Shown here piece by piece: positions 47,527-57,149 of a stretch of DNA of 64,000 nt. A program made the translations under genes and the position numbers. The number at the start of each line of letters is the position of its first letter. The first letter of the stretch is position 1. The DNA lies in the NCBI GenBank assembly GCA_039881045.1, contig JAYWVB010000026.1, forward strand, positions 412,836-476,835, given 5' to 3'. The notes beneath the pieces were generated by a model. That model was given only the letters and a program-made list of their open reading frames with translations. It searched no databases and was not told the origin of the DNA. The stretch comes from Chaetomium olivaceum (Eukaryota > Ascomycota > Sordariomycetes > Sordariales > Chaetomiaceae).

Positions 47527-47666
47527 TCCAGTTTTGGAGCTTACTTGTAGCTATGCGGAGTTGGTACTAGCGCACAGTGTCAGCGACAGCGCAAGGGTGG
47601 AACTGGCCCGTGCGGAGATGAAAGTTTGAACCCGAAAATTCTGGACACTGGTTTCGGTCCCCACTG
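47527..47666 (-). repeat. Right terminal inverted repeat of the island
   Basis: Reverse complement starts CAGTGGGGACCGAAAC next to TA (47667-47668). Partner of 37067-37203. Confidence 0.8.
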
Positions 47667-48117
47667 TATGACCGAACTCATCAGAAAATGAGAATGTATT
47701 CTTGGCTGGCGAACAAAGGGGGAACAACAAAGCGGCGCCTAGCCGTGGCCATTTGCTAGCACTAAAGCGAATGCCGCGGACGACGGGTCGGGGAGCGAGG
47801 CTAAGGTGGCGAGGTAACTATTGGCTACTAGAAGGAAGCTGGGGAGAATGGCAATGATGTGGCTCAAAGTGAAGAACACCGACGGTTTGTTGGCGTTCCG
47901 AGTTTCCAGACCGTGGCGTCGCTCATCGCTGCTGGAGGTGTGCAGCGCGGGGTGGAAGGTTAGGACAAGGCATCTAGAAGTTTGTTTACAGAACATGGTT
48001 TGTGGGCTGACGGGGGGTGGTTGAATATATATATGCCGCCCTTCGAGACGAAAGCTTTGGATCGTTTTGGCATGGAGGTTGTTATGTATATTGTAATCCC
48101 TATATATAATCAACAAG
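47667..48117. other. Flank between island and kinase gene
   Basis: About 450 bases outside the right terminus. It should contain the kinase promoter. No gene seen. Confidence 0.6.
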
Positions 48118-49039
48118 ATGAGATACCACCTTATCACGCCCCTCGGGCATGGCGGTTTTGGGACCGTGTACAGAGCTCGCGAGAGTGGAAGTAACCGTCT
48201 CTTCGCCGTCAAGGTTATGTTTAAATCGGCCAACCACAAGGACGAAAGCATGGCTCTTGCCCACCGAGGCGAGGGCTGCATTCTCCCCAGCCTCAAGCAT
48301 GTAAGTAACCGCCATACCCCCTTCCACTCCCCCTTTTTCTCTATCACTCACTAACATCCAGTTCCCTTTTTAGCCACACATCATCCAACAACATTTCTCC
48401 CACGGCTGGGGCACCCCCCGCGTCGAAGTCGTGCTGTCCCTGATGGAGGGCACCCTCTACAACCTCGCCACCTCCACCAACTACCCACCCCACCGCCGCC
48501 CTCACCTCGCCGACGAGGTGCTCCGCCAGATTCTCGGGGCCCTCGCCTACCTGGGCGAGCTGGGCTATGTGCATCGCGACATCAAGCCCGACAACATCTT
48601 CTACAACACCACCACGGGCGGCGGCCGCGGCGGCCGCGGTGGCACGCACCACTTCCGCCTCGGCGACTTCGGGCTGTGCGAGTTCGGCTCGGTGATTGCC
48701 GCCGGGCGCGGGGATATCGTCGGCACGGAACCGTACCTGGCTCCCGAGCTGCACACCCATCATCCCAAGTATCGGTGCCAGACGCACAAGTCGGACGTGT
48801 GGGCGCTGTATGTCACGGTGCTGTGGGCGCTGCAGGGAGACGCGCTGTGGGACGAGGTGGGCTCTGGCGGGTGTAACGGGAAGAGTTTGAAGTTTAGGTA
48901 TAGGCTGAGTGCGAAAGCGATGGTGGATGAAGATTTGTGGGGGCTGAGGTATATGGCGAGGTCGGATCCGTCGGAGAGGGTTACGGCGAAGGTGATGGAG
49001 ACAGTGTTGGCTGCTGGGGGGCCTGGTGTGCTGAGTTGA
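48118..49039 (+). CDS. Small protein kinase (Ser/Thr type)
   Basis: Two exons (48118-48300, 48374-49039) with a 73-nt intron encode 282 residues, essentially a bare kinase domain. Visible elements are the glycine loop PLGHGGFGTVYRA, ATP-binding lysine in FAVKVM (residue 32), catalytic loop YVHRDIKPDNIF, metal-binding LGDFGL, activation-segment end GTEPYLAPEL and the DVWAL motif. A Gly/Arg-rich insert (TTTGGGRGGRGG) lies between the catalytic loop and DFG. All catalytic residues are present, so activity is expected. The substrate is unknown. Kinases of this compact type are frequent accessory genes in filamentous fungi. The gene lies immediately outside the NLR island, so a functional link is possible but unproven. 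Confidence 0.9.
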
Positions 49040-49862
49040 TGAAGGTGGGTGGAGGAACCCTTGGTTGGGTTGGTTGGTTCCTCTGAATACCTATGGTTGA
49101 GGCAGCACAACCCACGTTGATCATGTCAAAGATTCTCATCATTTGGGTGGTTGTTTCCTAGTTGGGAGGGCGACTTATACAATGACGTGACAAGGGTTAG
49201 GGCTGGGTGACATGGTCCCTCCTGTTCTTTGCATGCTGCCTTTTCTTCTCACGACTTCACGATTTCTTCGCTCTCGCTCTTTTCCCTACACACTCGTTTG
49301 TTCAAATGTGTTTTCTATTTGTTTCACCTCTCCCTCTCTTTGCTTTCTCCCTCACTCGACATTACTTGGAGTCTCGTATCATTCTCGCGCCTTCTAATTG
49401 GCTACTTCACGGTGCGAAAGGAAAACACTGGATGTTGCAAGTATTTCGGCCAATTTCGATCAAGTATGGCTCGGTTAGCTTTAGATAAATGAAACTAGAA
49501 CAAATAATAGAACAGACATACGGATGAAAAAATGTGCGATTGAAACGTGGTTATCCTCAGTCAACTAAATGTAGCGAGTGCTTGGTGCCAACCTGAACTT
49601 GTGTATGTTTAGCACCGTATAAACACAGTGGCACTGTACGTACGGCAACGGTACCCTTCGGAAACTCTCAAGTTTTTTTTTCCCTGCATGTCACACTGAG
49701 CTCATTCATGACCACACAAGCAGGCGCATCACGACCACAGCCCAACAGAGCTGTCAGGACTGGTTAAGACTGGCGCCTTAAACGGCTATTCCGGTTTGTT
49801 TTCTACATTTCACTTATTTTTTTTATTTTCTTTAATCTTGTTTATTGATACCAGCAGACGGC
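49040..49862. other. Intergenic region
   Basis: 3' flank of the kinase gene and promoter of RIX7. A pyrimidine-rich stretch ending TACCAG (49849-49854), just before the start codon, could be the 3' splice site of a 5' UTR intron. No gene seen. Confidence 0.55.
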
Positions 49863-52277
49863 ATGTCACGGCGGCAAGGAACCAACATGAGACTAGGGTT
49901 AGACCGTGAGGTTTACCAAATCATTCTCAAACTAGAAGAAGAAGTGAGCGAAAGCGGGCGGAAACCCCGACTCACTGTAGGGTCGGTCTACGACAGTATC
50001 AAGCGCTCAAACTCAAGCCTTGCCCGCCAGAAGAAGAAGACATTGGAGGAGTCGATCGAGCGCGTGTTGACGGTACGGAAAGACCAGTCAAAAGCGGATG
50101 AGCAGGAGGACTCGGACGATGCTCTCGAGGCTCAAGAGCAAGAAAGGATAAAGGCAGCAAAGGCGGAGCGCGACCAGAATATCATCAATCGTCAGATCGC
50201 CAAGGCTTGGGGTTTCGCCAACAACGAAAAGAGTGAAAAGAGTGCTGGCACAGACTCTACCATGACACCTATCGCAACGCCGGCTACAACGCCCGGAGCA
50301 CCACCGCCCGAGGCTACCGGGGGGGCACCCAGTATGGATACTCCTGGCGCCACCGGGGACAGGCAAGCGAACGGGGAACCACGACCCAAGAAACGGAAGA
50401 GCGGACCCAAGGAGGTCGACCGAAGCCCACCTTCAAGCGTGTCTATCCTAGATATCGCTGGCGTGGACGACACGCTCGACAGGCTGCTCGACGAGGTGTG
50501 GTTTCCGCTCTGCGCCGGGGAGGCCTGCGAGAAGATGGGCTACCGCTACGACAATGGCGTCTTGCTCCACGGCCCGTCGGGTTGCGGAAAAACGACGCTC
50601 GCCCATGCCGTCGCGGGGAGCGTAGGCGCCGCCTTCATCCCGGTGTCTGGGCCGTCCATTGTCGGGGGCACATCAGGTGAATCTGAGAAGAACATCCGCG
50701 ACGTATTTGACGAGGCCATCCGCCTCGCACCCTGCCTCGTGTTTTTTGACGAGATCGATTCCATCGCCGGGAGGCGGGAAAGCGCAAACAAAGGCATGGA
50801 GAGCCGCATTGTGGCCGAGATTATGAACGGCATGGATCGCATTAAACAACAAACTCCGCTGGGCAAGAACGTGGTAGTCCTAGCGGCTACCAACCGCCCC
50901 GACTTCCTAGACCCGGCCATCCGCCGCCGCTTCAGCTCCGAGATCGACATGGGCATGCCGAACGAGAAGGCACGCGAGCACATCCTCCGGTCGCTGACCC
51001 GCGATCTCAGCCTCGCAGACGACGTCGACTTTAAGGAGCTAGCCAAACTGACCCCCGGCTACGTCGGCAGCGATCTCCAGTACGTCGTCAAGGCCGCCGT
51101 ATCCGGCAGCTGCCGCGGCAAGCTCGAGGACCTCCTCCGCAAAGCCCGTGCCCTGGGCGCCCCCGACTACCTCACGGCGGCCTCACAGAAGCAACGCGAC
51201 TGGGTCCTTCTCGAAGACCACCGCCGCGCCCCCTGGGAAGAGAGCCACATCACCATGGCGCAATTCAGATCGGCCGTGTCACGCGTGCAACCCGCCTCCA
51301 AGCGCGAGGGCTTCAGCACCATCCCGGACACGACGTGGTCGCACGTGGGCGCGCTTGACGACGTACGCAAGAAGCTCGAGATGTCCATCATCGGCCCCAT
51401 CAAAAACCCAGAGCTCTTCACGCGCGTAGGCATCAAGCCCGCCGCGGGCATCCTGCTGTGGGGACCGCCGGGGTGCGGCAAGACGCTGGTGGCTAAGGCA
51501 GTAGCTAACGAGTCTAAAGCCAACTTCATCTCTATCAAAGGCCCGGAGCTGCTGAACAAGTACGTGGGCGAGTCGGAGCGGGCCGTCCGCCAACTCTTCG
51601 CACGCGCCAAATCCTCCGCCCCCTGCATCCTCTTCTTCGACGAGATGGACGCACTTGTCCCCCGCCGCGACGATTCCCTTTCAGACGCCAGCGCGCGCGT
51701 CGTCAACACTCTACTCACCGAGCTCGACGGCGTCGGCGACCGCTCGGGGATCTACGTCATCGGCGCCACCAACCGGCCCGACATCATCGACGAGGCCATC
51801 CGCCGGCCCGGCCGCCTCGGCACCAGCATCTACGTCGGCCTGCCCTCGGCCCGGGACCGCGTCGATATCTTGCGCACCCTCTTCCGCAACACCGTCTCCA
51901 AGGCCCGCGCCGAGCGCCGCCAGGCCGAGGCCGCTTCCGCCGCCGCCGCAGCCGGGGGAACCGACGTCGACATGACCGACATCACCACTACAACCCCAGC
52001 CGCCGCCGCCGCGCCAAGCATACCAGAAGCGGACCTCGAAAAAGTGGCCCTCGACATGCGCTGCACCGGCTTCTCGGGTGCCGACCTGGGCAATCTCATG
52101 CAGGCGGCGGCACAGGCGTGTCTGGAGCGGGCCTATCTCATGCAGCAGACGGGTGGTAATGGGGGAGCGGCGGGGGCGGCGGCCGACCCGGTGATCACGG
52201 CGGCCGACTGGGAGAAGGCGCTTCGGGAGGTGAAGCCGAGTGTTAAGGATGCGGGGCGGTACGCGCTTGAGGGGTAG
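49863..52277 (+). CDS. RIX7: Ribosome biogenesis AAA-ATPase RIX7 (NVL family)
   Basis: A single exon of 804 residues, starting at the ATG giving MSRRQGTNMRLGLDREVYQI. The N-terminal domain is followed by an acidic/basic linker with a likely nuclear signal (PRPKKRKSGPKE). The first AAA domain has Walker A GPSGCGKTT near residue 237 and Walker B CLVFFDEIDSI. The second has GPPGCGKTL near 534 and CILFFDEMDAL near 590. The first second-region-of-homology motif reads AIRRRFSSEIDMG, lacking the usual PG of RRPGRF, which is present in the second (RRPGRLG). Rix7 remodels pre-60S particles in the nucleolus and nucleus. An Ala-rich insert in the second domain (AEAASAAAAAGG) is a local peculiarity. This is the core-genome neighbour on the right of the island. 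Confidence 0.95.
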   Translation: MSRRQGTNMRLGLDREVYQIILKLEEEVSESGRKPRLTVGSVYDSIKRSNSSLARQKKKTLEESIERVLTVRKDQSKADEQEDSDDALEAQEQERIKAAKAERDQNIINRQIAKAWGFANNEKSEKSAGTDSTMTPIATPATTPGAPPPEATGGAPSMDTPGATGDRQANGEPRPKKRKSGPKEVDRSPPSSVSILDIAGVDDTLDRLLDEVWFPLCAGEACEKMGYRYDNGVLLHGPSGCGKTTLAHAVAGSVGAAFIPVSGPSIVGGTSGESEKNIRDVFDEAIRLAPCLVFFDEIDSIAGRRESANKGMESRIVAEIMNGMDRIKQQTPLGKNVVVLAATNRPDFLDPAIRRRFSSEIDMGMPNEKAREHILRSLTRDLSLADDVDFKELAKLTPGYVGSDLQYVVKAAVSGSCRGKLEDLLRKARALGAPDYLTAASQKQRDWVLLEDHRRAPWEESHITMAQFRSAVSRVQPASKREGFSTIPDTTWSHVGALDDVRKKLEMSIIGPIKNPELFTRVGIKPAAGILLWGPPGCGKTLVAKAVANESKANFISIKGPELLNKYVGESERAVRQLFARAKSSAPCILFFDEMDALVPRRDDSLSDASARVVNTLLTELDGVGDRSGIYVIGATNRPDIIDEAIRRPGRLGTSIYVGLPSARDRVDILRTLFRNTVSKARAERRQAEAASAAAAAGGTDVDMTDITTTTPAAAAAPSIPEADLEKVALDMRCTGFSGADLGNLMQAAAQACLERAYLMQQTGGNGGAAGAAADPVITAADWEKALREVKPSVKDAGRYALEG

Positions 52278-53096
52278 ATGGGGTTAGAGAATGTGGGGTG
52301 GATATATTACATATTTATTGTTGGTGAATCTACGTTAAATGAACCCCTGAACGCTTTGTTTACTCTACTTTCTTCTTCTTTTTGGATTGAGAGATGCCAT
52401 CCTCGGTGATCGGTGTAGGGATGGCTAGGGTAATGAGACCTATTTCCAAAAACACTTGGTACAGCCAGCTAGTTATTGCAATTGCGTGTCCATGGCAAGC
52501 ATAACTGGGGCCACGAAGCTGGAGTGCTGGCCCGATGACGGCATTTGGAGCTGCAGTCAGGCGTGGCAGTTCAAGTCCAGCTGGCTGCGCAGGGTATTCC
52601 ACAGCATCCGATCAATGGAACAGAATACCTTTCCGGCCTATCTTTAGTGTACTTGCGTCGTTGCTCGAAATCCTGCTGTAAACAAAACGTCATTCTCGGG
52701 ATTCGGCATCTCGGCAACTAAAGCATTTAGCCTACATTGGTGCTCACTCGCCCATGTTGCATGCACACCGCAAACTCGACTCGCAGCAAAAAAAAAAAAG
52801 GAAATGAAACGGGTTTTGAAGAGTGGGAATCATTTTCATCATTCAGGCTGCGCCGGCCAAGGACATCTCGTCTAGTGGTAATGTCGTCGCCCCCTCTATG
52901 GTACAAATAGTAGAAGTAGTAAATGGCTGTGAGTGCTGTACAAGAGCCGCCCCGTCTAATGCAAAAAAGACCATGGCAAAAACGGATCAACTCCCTGTCT
53001 CCCTCGCAACCGCAACCGGCGAACCCCCCTGGTGGTGGGGGCTGGCTCTTTTGTGATGAATTGGCGTGGATAGTAATACAACGTCGAGAACCTCGC
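52278..53096. other. Convergent intergenic region
   Basis: 3' flanks of RIX7 (+) and cytochrome c (-). No gene seen. Confidence 0.65.
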
Positions 53097-53922
53097 TTAT
53101 TTGGGCTTCGTCGAGTCCTTGAGGTAGCTGCAAGACACACGTTAGGTTTCTGTGGGAAGTGGGTAGAATTGAAAGGGAGCACATACGCAATGAGATCGTT
53201 CCTGTCCTTGTCCTTCTTCAGGCCGCCAAACGCCATCTTGGTGCCGGGGATGTACTTCTTGGGGTTCTCGAGGTACGCGAACTGAGGAAGCGTTAGCAAA
53301 CAGGAAAAACCGGCATCTCGTTTGGGGGGCCGGGTGGGCATACCAGAGTGTCGTCGTCCCAGGTGATGCCCTTCTGCTTGTTGGCGTCGGTGTAGGCGTA
53401 GCCCTCGACGGCACCGGTCTTACGGCCAAACAGGCCGTACAGCGCAGGGCCGATCTTGTTGCCACCGTCCTTCTCAACGGTGTGGCACTGCGCGCAGCGC
53501 GTCTTGAAGAGGTTGGCACCCTTCTTGATGTCACCTGTGGCGAGGCTGGTTAGCTATTGTTCCTGCCGGATCGACGGTAAGACGAGTTTTTGGCGATTCG
53601 CGAGTGGTTCGTTCCGCTGTGCAGTGCGCTGGCGGCCGTGGCTCACTCGCCGGCTCGCGATTTCGGTTTGCGCCTGGGAAATGACGCAGGGCCGCGGCCG
53701 GCGAAGAGTTCGGGTTTCTCCGAGCGACAGCGGCTAAACCCCCCAAGACCTCGAGGTGCAAGACCTGGCCTAACGTAGCCAGCCGTCCTGCGAGCCTCCT
53801 GGTCGTATACGGGGTGCCAATGGCTGACGGTGACCATTCTATGGCCGCAGCTGCAAGCGGACATGTTCGAGATCGGGGAAGCGGAAGCGAGTAAACAGGC
53901 ATAGATACGTACCACCAGCCAT
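53097..53922 (-). CDS. cyc-1: Cytochrome c
   Basis: Four exons (53922-53913, 53534-53344, 53281-53187, 53127-53097) join in phase to 108 residues, the normal length. The first exon has only ten bases (ATG plus two codons and one base) and is followed by a long 378-nt intron. The other introns are 62 and 59 nt. The haem attachment site CAQCH, the axial methionine in TKMAFGG, and [18 protein letters not shown] are all present. The protein carries electrons between complexes III and IV in the intermembrane space, and in many eukaryotes takes part in cell death. It is divergent with the mitochondrial protein gene at 54591. Confidence 0.97.
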
Positions 53923-54590
53923 CTTGACGGTTCGGTTGGGTATTAAAAGTTAGGTGTGTGGAAAGGTAGGTGGTAGCTGAAGAAGAGCAAGTATCGCGAG
54001 CTGAGGTTAGATGTGAGAAAGGCAGGAAAGAGTTCAAGAAAAAATTCAGGGTGAGGTGTTAGTTCGTTGGCGCTGCGCCATAGGCATGGGCCGTACCGGA
54101 TTTTTCTTTCAATGACCGCCGCCAAGCCCTGATTCTCTCAAGGCGAGCCACAGCGGCGTGAGCGGGTCTGAAAACTCTGCCCACTTTTAAGTAATGCGTG
54201 CCAATCAGATTCTGAGAGTTAGTCAGTCTGTCCGGGCAAAGTCGGGAGTGACCGGTAGCCCCATCCGACCTGTCCCTTCCCTGCTTTTTGAGACTTGCAT
54301 CCCCGAGGGGCCAGAGGGGCCAGAACAACGCTAGCCGAAACGGGATAGCAAGAGGGACCTGCAGTAACGGGCGCACGCGATTTTTTTGAGCAAGTCGCCA
54401 AGTGCCCGATTGAGCCGCACCGCAACGTCCGCTGCTCCGTGAATTTCTAGGTTGAAGGCCGAAGGTCCGTTCCGGTCACCAATTGAGATTTGTTTGTCAC
54501 CAATCTGGTCCCGTCCATTCCTCGTGCGGACCTCGCCCGAACCTCATCCGAACCCCGATACCTAGCCAAAGGCAGACGAAGTCAGCCACC
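53923..54590. promoter_or_regulatory. Divergent promoter, cytochrome c / mitochondrial membrane protein
   Basis: The 668 bases between two divergent starts must contain both promoters. The plus-strand start has a strong initiation context (CAGCCACCATGG). No specific factor site is claimed. Confidence 0.6.
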
Positions 54591-55596
54591 ATGGCATCGG
54601 CAACAGCCTCTATCCCCCGCTTCCTGCTCCCCCAGTCCGGCCTGATCTGGCGCCGGGCGGCCCCGATTCCAACCTCCGCTTCCGCTTCCGCCACCCCAAG
54701 CCGCATCTTCCTCCGGCTCGCCAGCACCAAACCCACCCCGCCCCCCGGAGGGCGAGTGCTCGCCAAGCCAGAACGCTTCACCCCACCATCTCATGGCGCC
54801 CGTCTCCCCAAGAACAACCCACCGCGGCACTACGGCGGCGAGCTCAGCTATGAGGAAACCTCGGCGCAAGCGGTGCGGGACTACCCGGGGCTGCCGCCGC
54901 CCGAGCACACGCTCGCCCACCGGTTCCTGCACAACCGCTGGATCCACGTCGTCATCACCGTCGTACGTTTTGTTTTTGCTCTTCCATCTCCCACCAGCCC
55001 GGCCCCCGCCCAGCCCAGCCCAACCCCGCCCCCCTTTCCGCACACACCTAATCTAAAAATCTAACCACCCACCTTTTGCAAACCCCCAACAGGGCACATT
55101 AACGACGCTCGCCATCTTCACCTTCACGCTCTCGTTCAAGAGCACCTCGCCCTTCGCCGACATGCTCCCCTCCAGCTCCGAGTTCCTGCACCACCCGCTC
55201 GACTCGGCGCGCATGGTGGTCGAGGTGGTGCGGCTGCACGAGGCGCACAAGACGGCGCGCATCAACGAGAAGCGGCGGCGCAACGTCGACGACGTGGCCA
55301 AGCGCGCCGCGTACCGCAAGGCGCACGGCCTGCCGGACGAGATGGGGCTGTTTAATCAGCCGATGGCGAGGATAAGGGGGGATAAGGAGGTTGCGGCGGG
55401 GGCGGTGGTGGAGGGGGCTGCGGCTGGGGTGGAGGGCGGCGGTGGTGGTGGTGCTGAGGGTGTGGTGGCAGCTGCTGCTGCTGAGGAGAGTAGTGAGGCT
55501 AAAAAGGATACGGGGCATGAGGCGAGGCGGTTGACGGAGGGAGAGAGGCAGGCGGTGGTGGAAAAGGCGAAGAAGGGGTGGCTGGGTATCTTTTGA
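54591..55596 (+). CDS. Mitochondrial inner-membrane-type protein, function unknown
   Basis: Two exons (54591-54962, 55093-55596) with a 130-nt intron encode 291 residues. The N-terminus is a typical cleavable mitochondrial presequence (MASATASIPRFLLPQSGLIW, then RRAAPIP; Arg/Ser-rich, no acids). One membrane segment follows the conserved NRWIHVVITVGTLTTLAIFT. A charged, helical stretch (LHEAHKTARINEKRRRNVDD) then leads to a low-complexity Ala/Gly insert and a conserved end GWLGIF. I recognise it only as a conserved fungal mitochondrial protein. Divergent transcription with cytochrome c supports a mitochondrial role. Confidence 0.82.
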
Positions 55597-55840
55597 TTGA
55601 TTGGGCTGGATGGCTCGATTCTGTAGACATACAAAAGGATGGACTGTACAATAAAGGGCGGCGTGCTTGGTAGATGCAGCCGGACGGTAAATGGGTGGAC
55701 GGCCGGACGGATGGACGGGAAAGACAAAAAGAATCATGACAAGACAACAGTCCCTCTCCTACCCATCCTCACCCGCCCCTCCCTCATCCCATCCACACCC
55801 CACCCCACCCCACCCCAACTACAACTACAACACAAACCCA

Positions 55841-57149
55841 TCACCCCAAATCCACCGCCTCCAACGCATCCAACACCTCATCCACCACCCCACCCCTCTG
55901 CAACACCTCCCGCACCAGCGCCCCGAGCACGGCCCTCTTGGCCCCACCGCGCGGCGCCTTCCACACGCCCTCGACAGCCTCGGTCTCGGCGGCGGTCTGC
56001 GCCTCCAGCATCTTCTGCGACCCTGTGCCCGTCCCCGTGCCCGTCCCCGTGCCCGCCGCGCCGTAGGCCGCGTTGACGGCGTTGGCGACCCCCGGCGGGG
56101 TGAGGCGCGGGGGGGTCGATGGTGCGGATGGATAGTAACCTGAGATTCCGGCCCCCTGATTCGGGGTCTTCTTGGACTTCGTCGGCATCGGTTGTGTGGG
56201 GTTTTGAGGAGGAGGAGGAGGAGGAGGTGGTGGCGCTGCTGCTCGTGACAGACACGGCGAGGGCGACGTCGGCGACGGTGAGCTCTTCCTTGGAGGGGTC
56301 GAAGATGATGTTGTTGCCGACGGCCATGACGAGGAGGGTTATTGGCGGGCGGGTTGCGGCAGCACCTGTAGTAGTAGTGGGGGTGGTGGTGGTGGTGGTG
56401 GTGGTGGTGGTGCGCGGGTAGAGGTAGGGGGCGGCGGCCCAGTCGTCGTCGAAGAAGGGGTCTTCGTCGCCCTCGGATTTGAGGCGCGGGAGGCGAGTTG
56501 AGAGGAGGGCCAGGTGGGATGTGAGGGAGAGGAGCGGGAGCGGGTAGGAGAGGGGCGGGGAGATGAGGATGATCTGGAGATGGGTGGTCAGCGCGTTAGC
56601 AGGAGCGGGTTGACTGTGAAGAAAGAGAACCAGGACAAGACAGGACGTACATCGAGATATAGCTTCCAGTGAAAGCGTCGGTTAATCCACAGCCGCTTCG
56701 CAAACTCCCCATCCGCAAGCAGCGCCTCACTCAACATAGCCGAAAGAAACGCCGTCCCCGAATCATCGTCCCTCAACCCCGGGATCTCAACCGTCATCTC
56801 CACCCACGCCGCATCCCCCTTCCTCTTATCCACCCCCCTCCCGTCTCCCCCTCCTCATCACCATCCTCACCACCCCCACACCACCCCCCTCCTCAAGAAA
56901 CATAGTATCCTCCCCCGGCCGCTGCGCGGTCCTCGCAACCTCAGCCTTGACACCGACAATGGCCTCGGTGCCGTCGGCGAAGCATATCCTCGCGCTGCCG
57001 TTGGTGCCGGGTAGGATGCCCGTCTCGGCAACTAGCGGGCGAAACTGGGTCGGTGAGCGGCCGTCTGGACGGATGGGCGGAGTCAGAGAGAGTGAGGCGT
57101 GCAGGTAGGCAAGCTCGGCGGGCGAGAGGAGGACGTGGCTGGATGTCAT
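55841..57149 (-). CDS. RRP42: Exosome subunit RRP42 (RNase PH-like)
   Basis: Two exons (57149-56651, 56573-55841) with a 77-nt intron encode about 409 residues once two single-base insertions are discounted. The N-terminal half shows the Rrp42 pattern: RPDGRSPTQFRPL, ETGILPGTNGSARICFADGT, GVKAEV. It then has WVEMTVEIPGLRDDDSGTAF, RRFHWKLYLD, SPPLSYPLPLLSL and FDDDWAAAPYLY. The C-terminal half has MAVGNNIIFDPSKEELTVAD. One extra base in the C6 run at 56833-56838 and another in the G7 run at 56109-56115 break the frame. Removing each restores IDPPRLTPPGVANAVNAAYG and the end EVLDALEAVDLG. A GTG repeat encodes an unusual run of about 11 threonines. Rrp42 is part of the catalytically inert six-subunit exosome ring that threads RNA. 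Confidence 0.88.

Larger units (their letters stand above)
37067..47666. mobile_element. 10.6 kb island with Tc1/mariner-type termini carrying an NLR/effector module
   Basis: Both ends start CAGTGGGGACCGAAAC in inverted orientation and are flanked by TA (37065-37066 and 47667-47668). The first 33 bases are identical, and similarity stops exactly at the TA on the outer side. CAGTGG next to TA is the typical end of Tc1/mariner elements. Inside, similarity continues through two inverted ~3 kb arms, each an NB-ARC/TPR gene. The central 4.3 kb has a HeLo-like effector gene, an unknown gene and a DD34E transposase. Whether the whole unit transposed, or an NLR gene with a terminal transposon end was duplicated in inverse orientation, cannot be decided from one copy. 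The TIR of the internal transposase may differ from the outer one. Confidence 0.55.

Noticed and set aside
52861..52895. A tRNA-like D-arm sequence (TCTAGTGGTAATG)
   Set aside because: No matching acceptor stem, anticodon arm or T-arm follows at the required distances.
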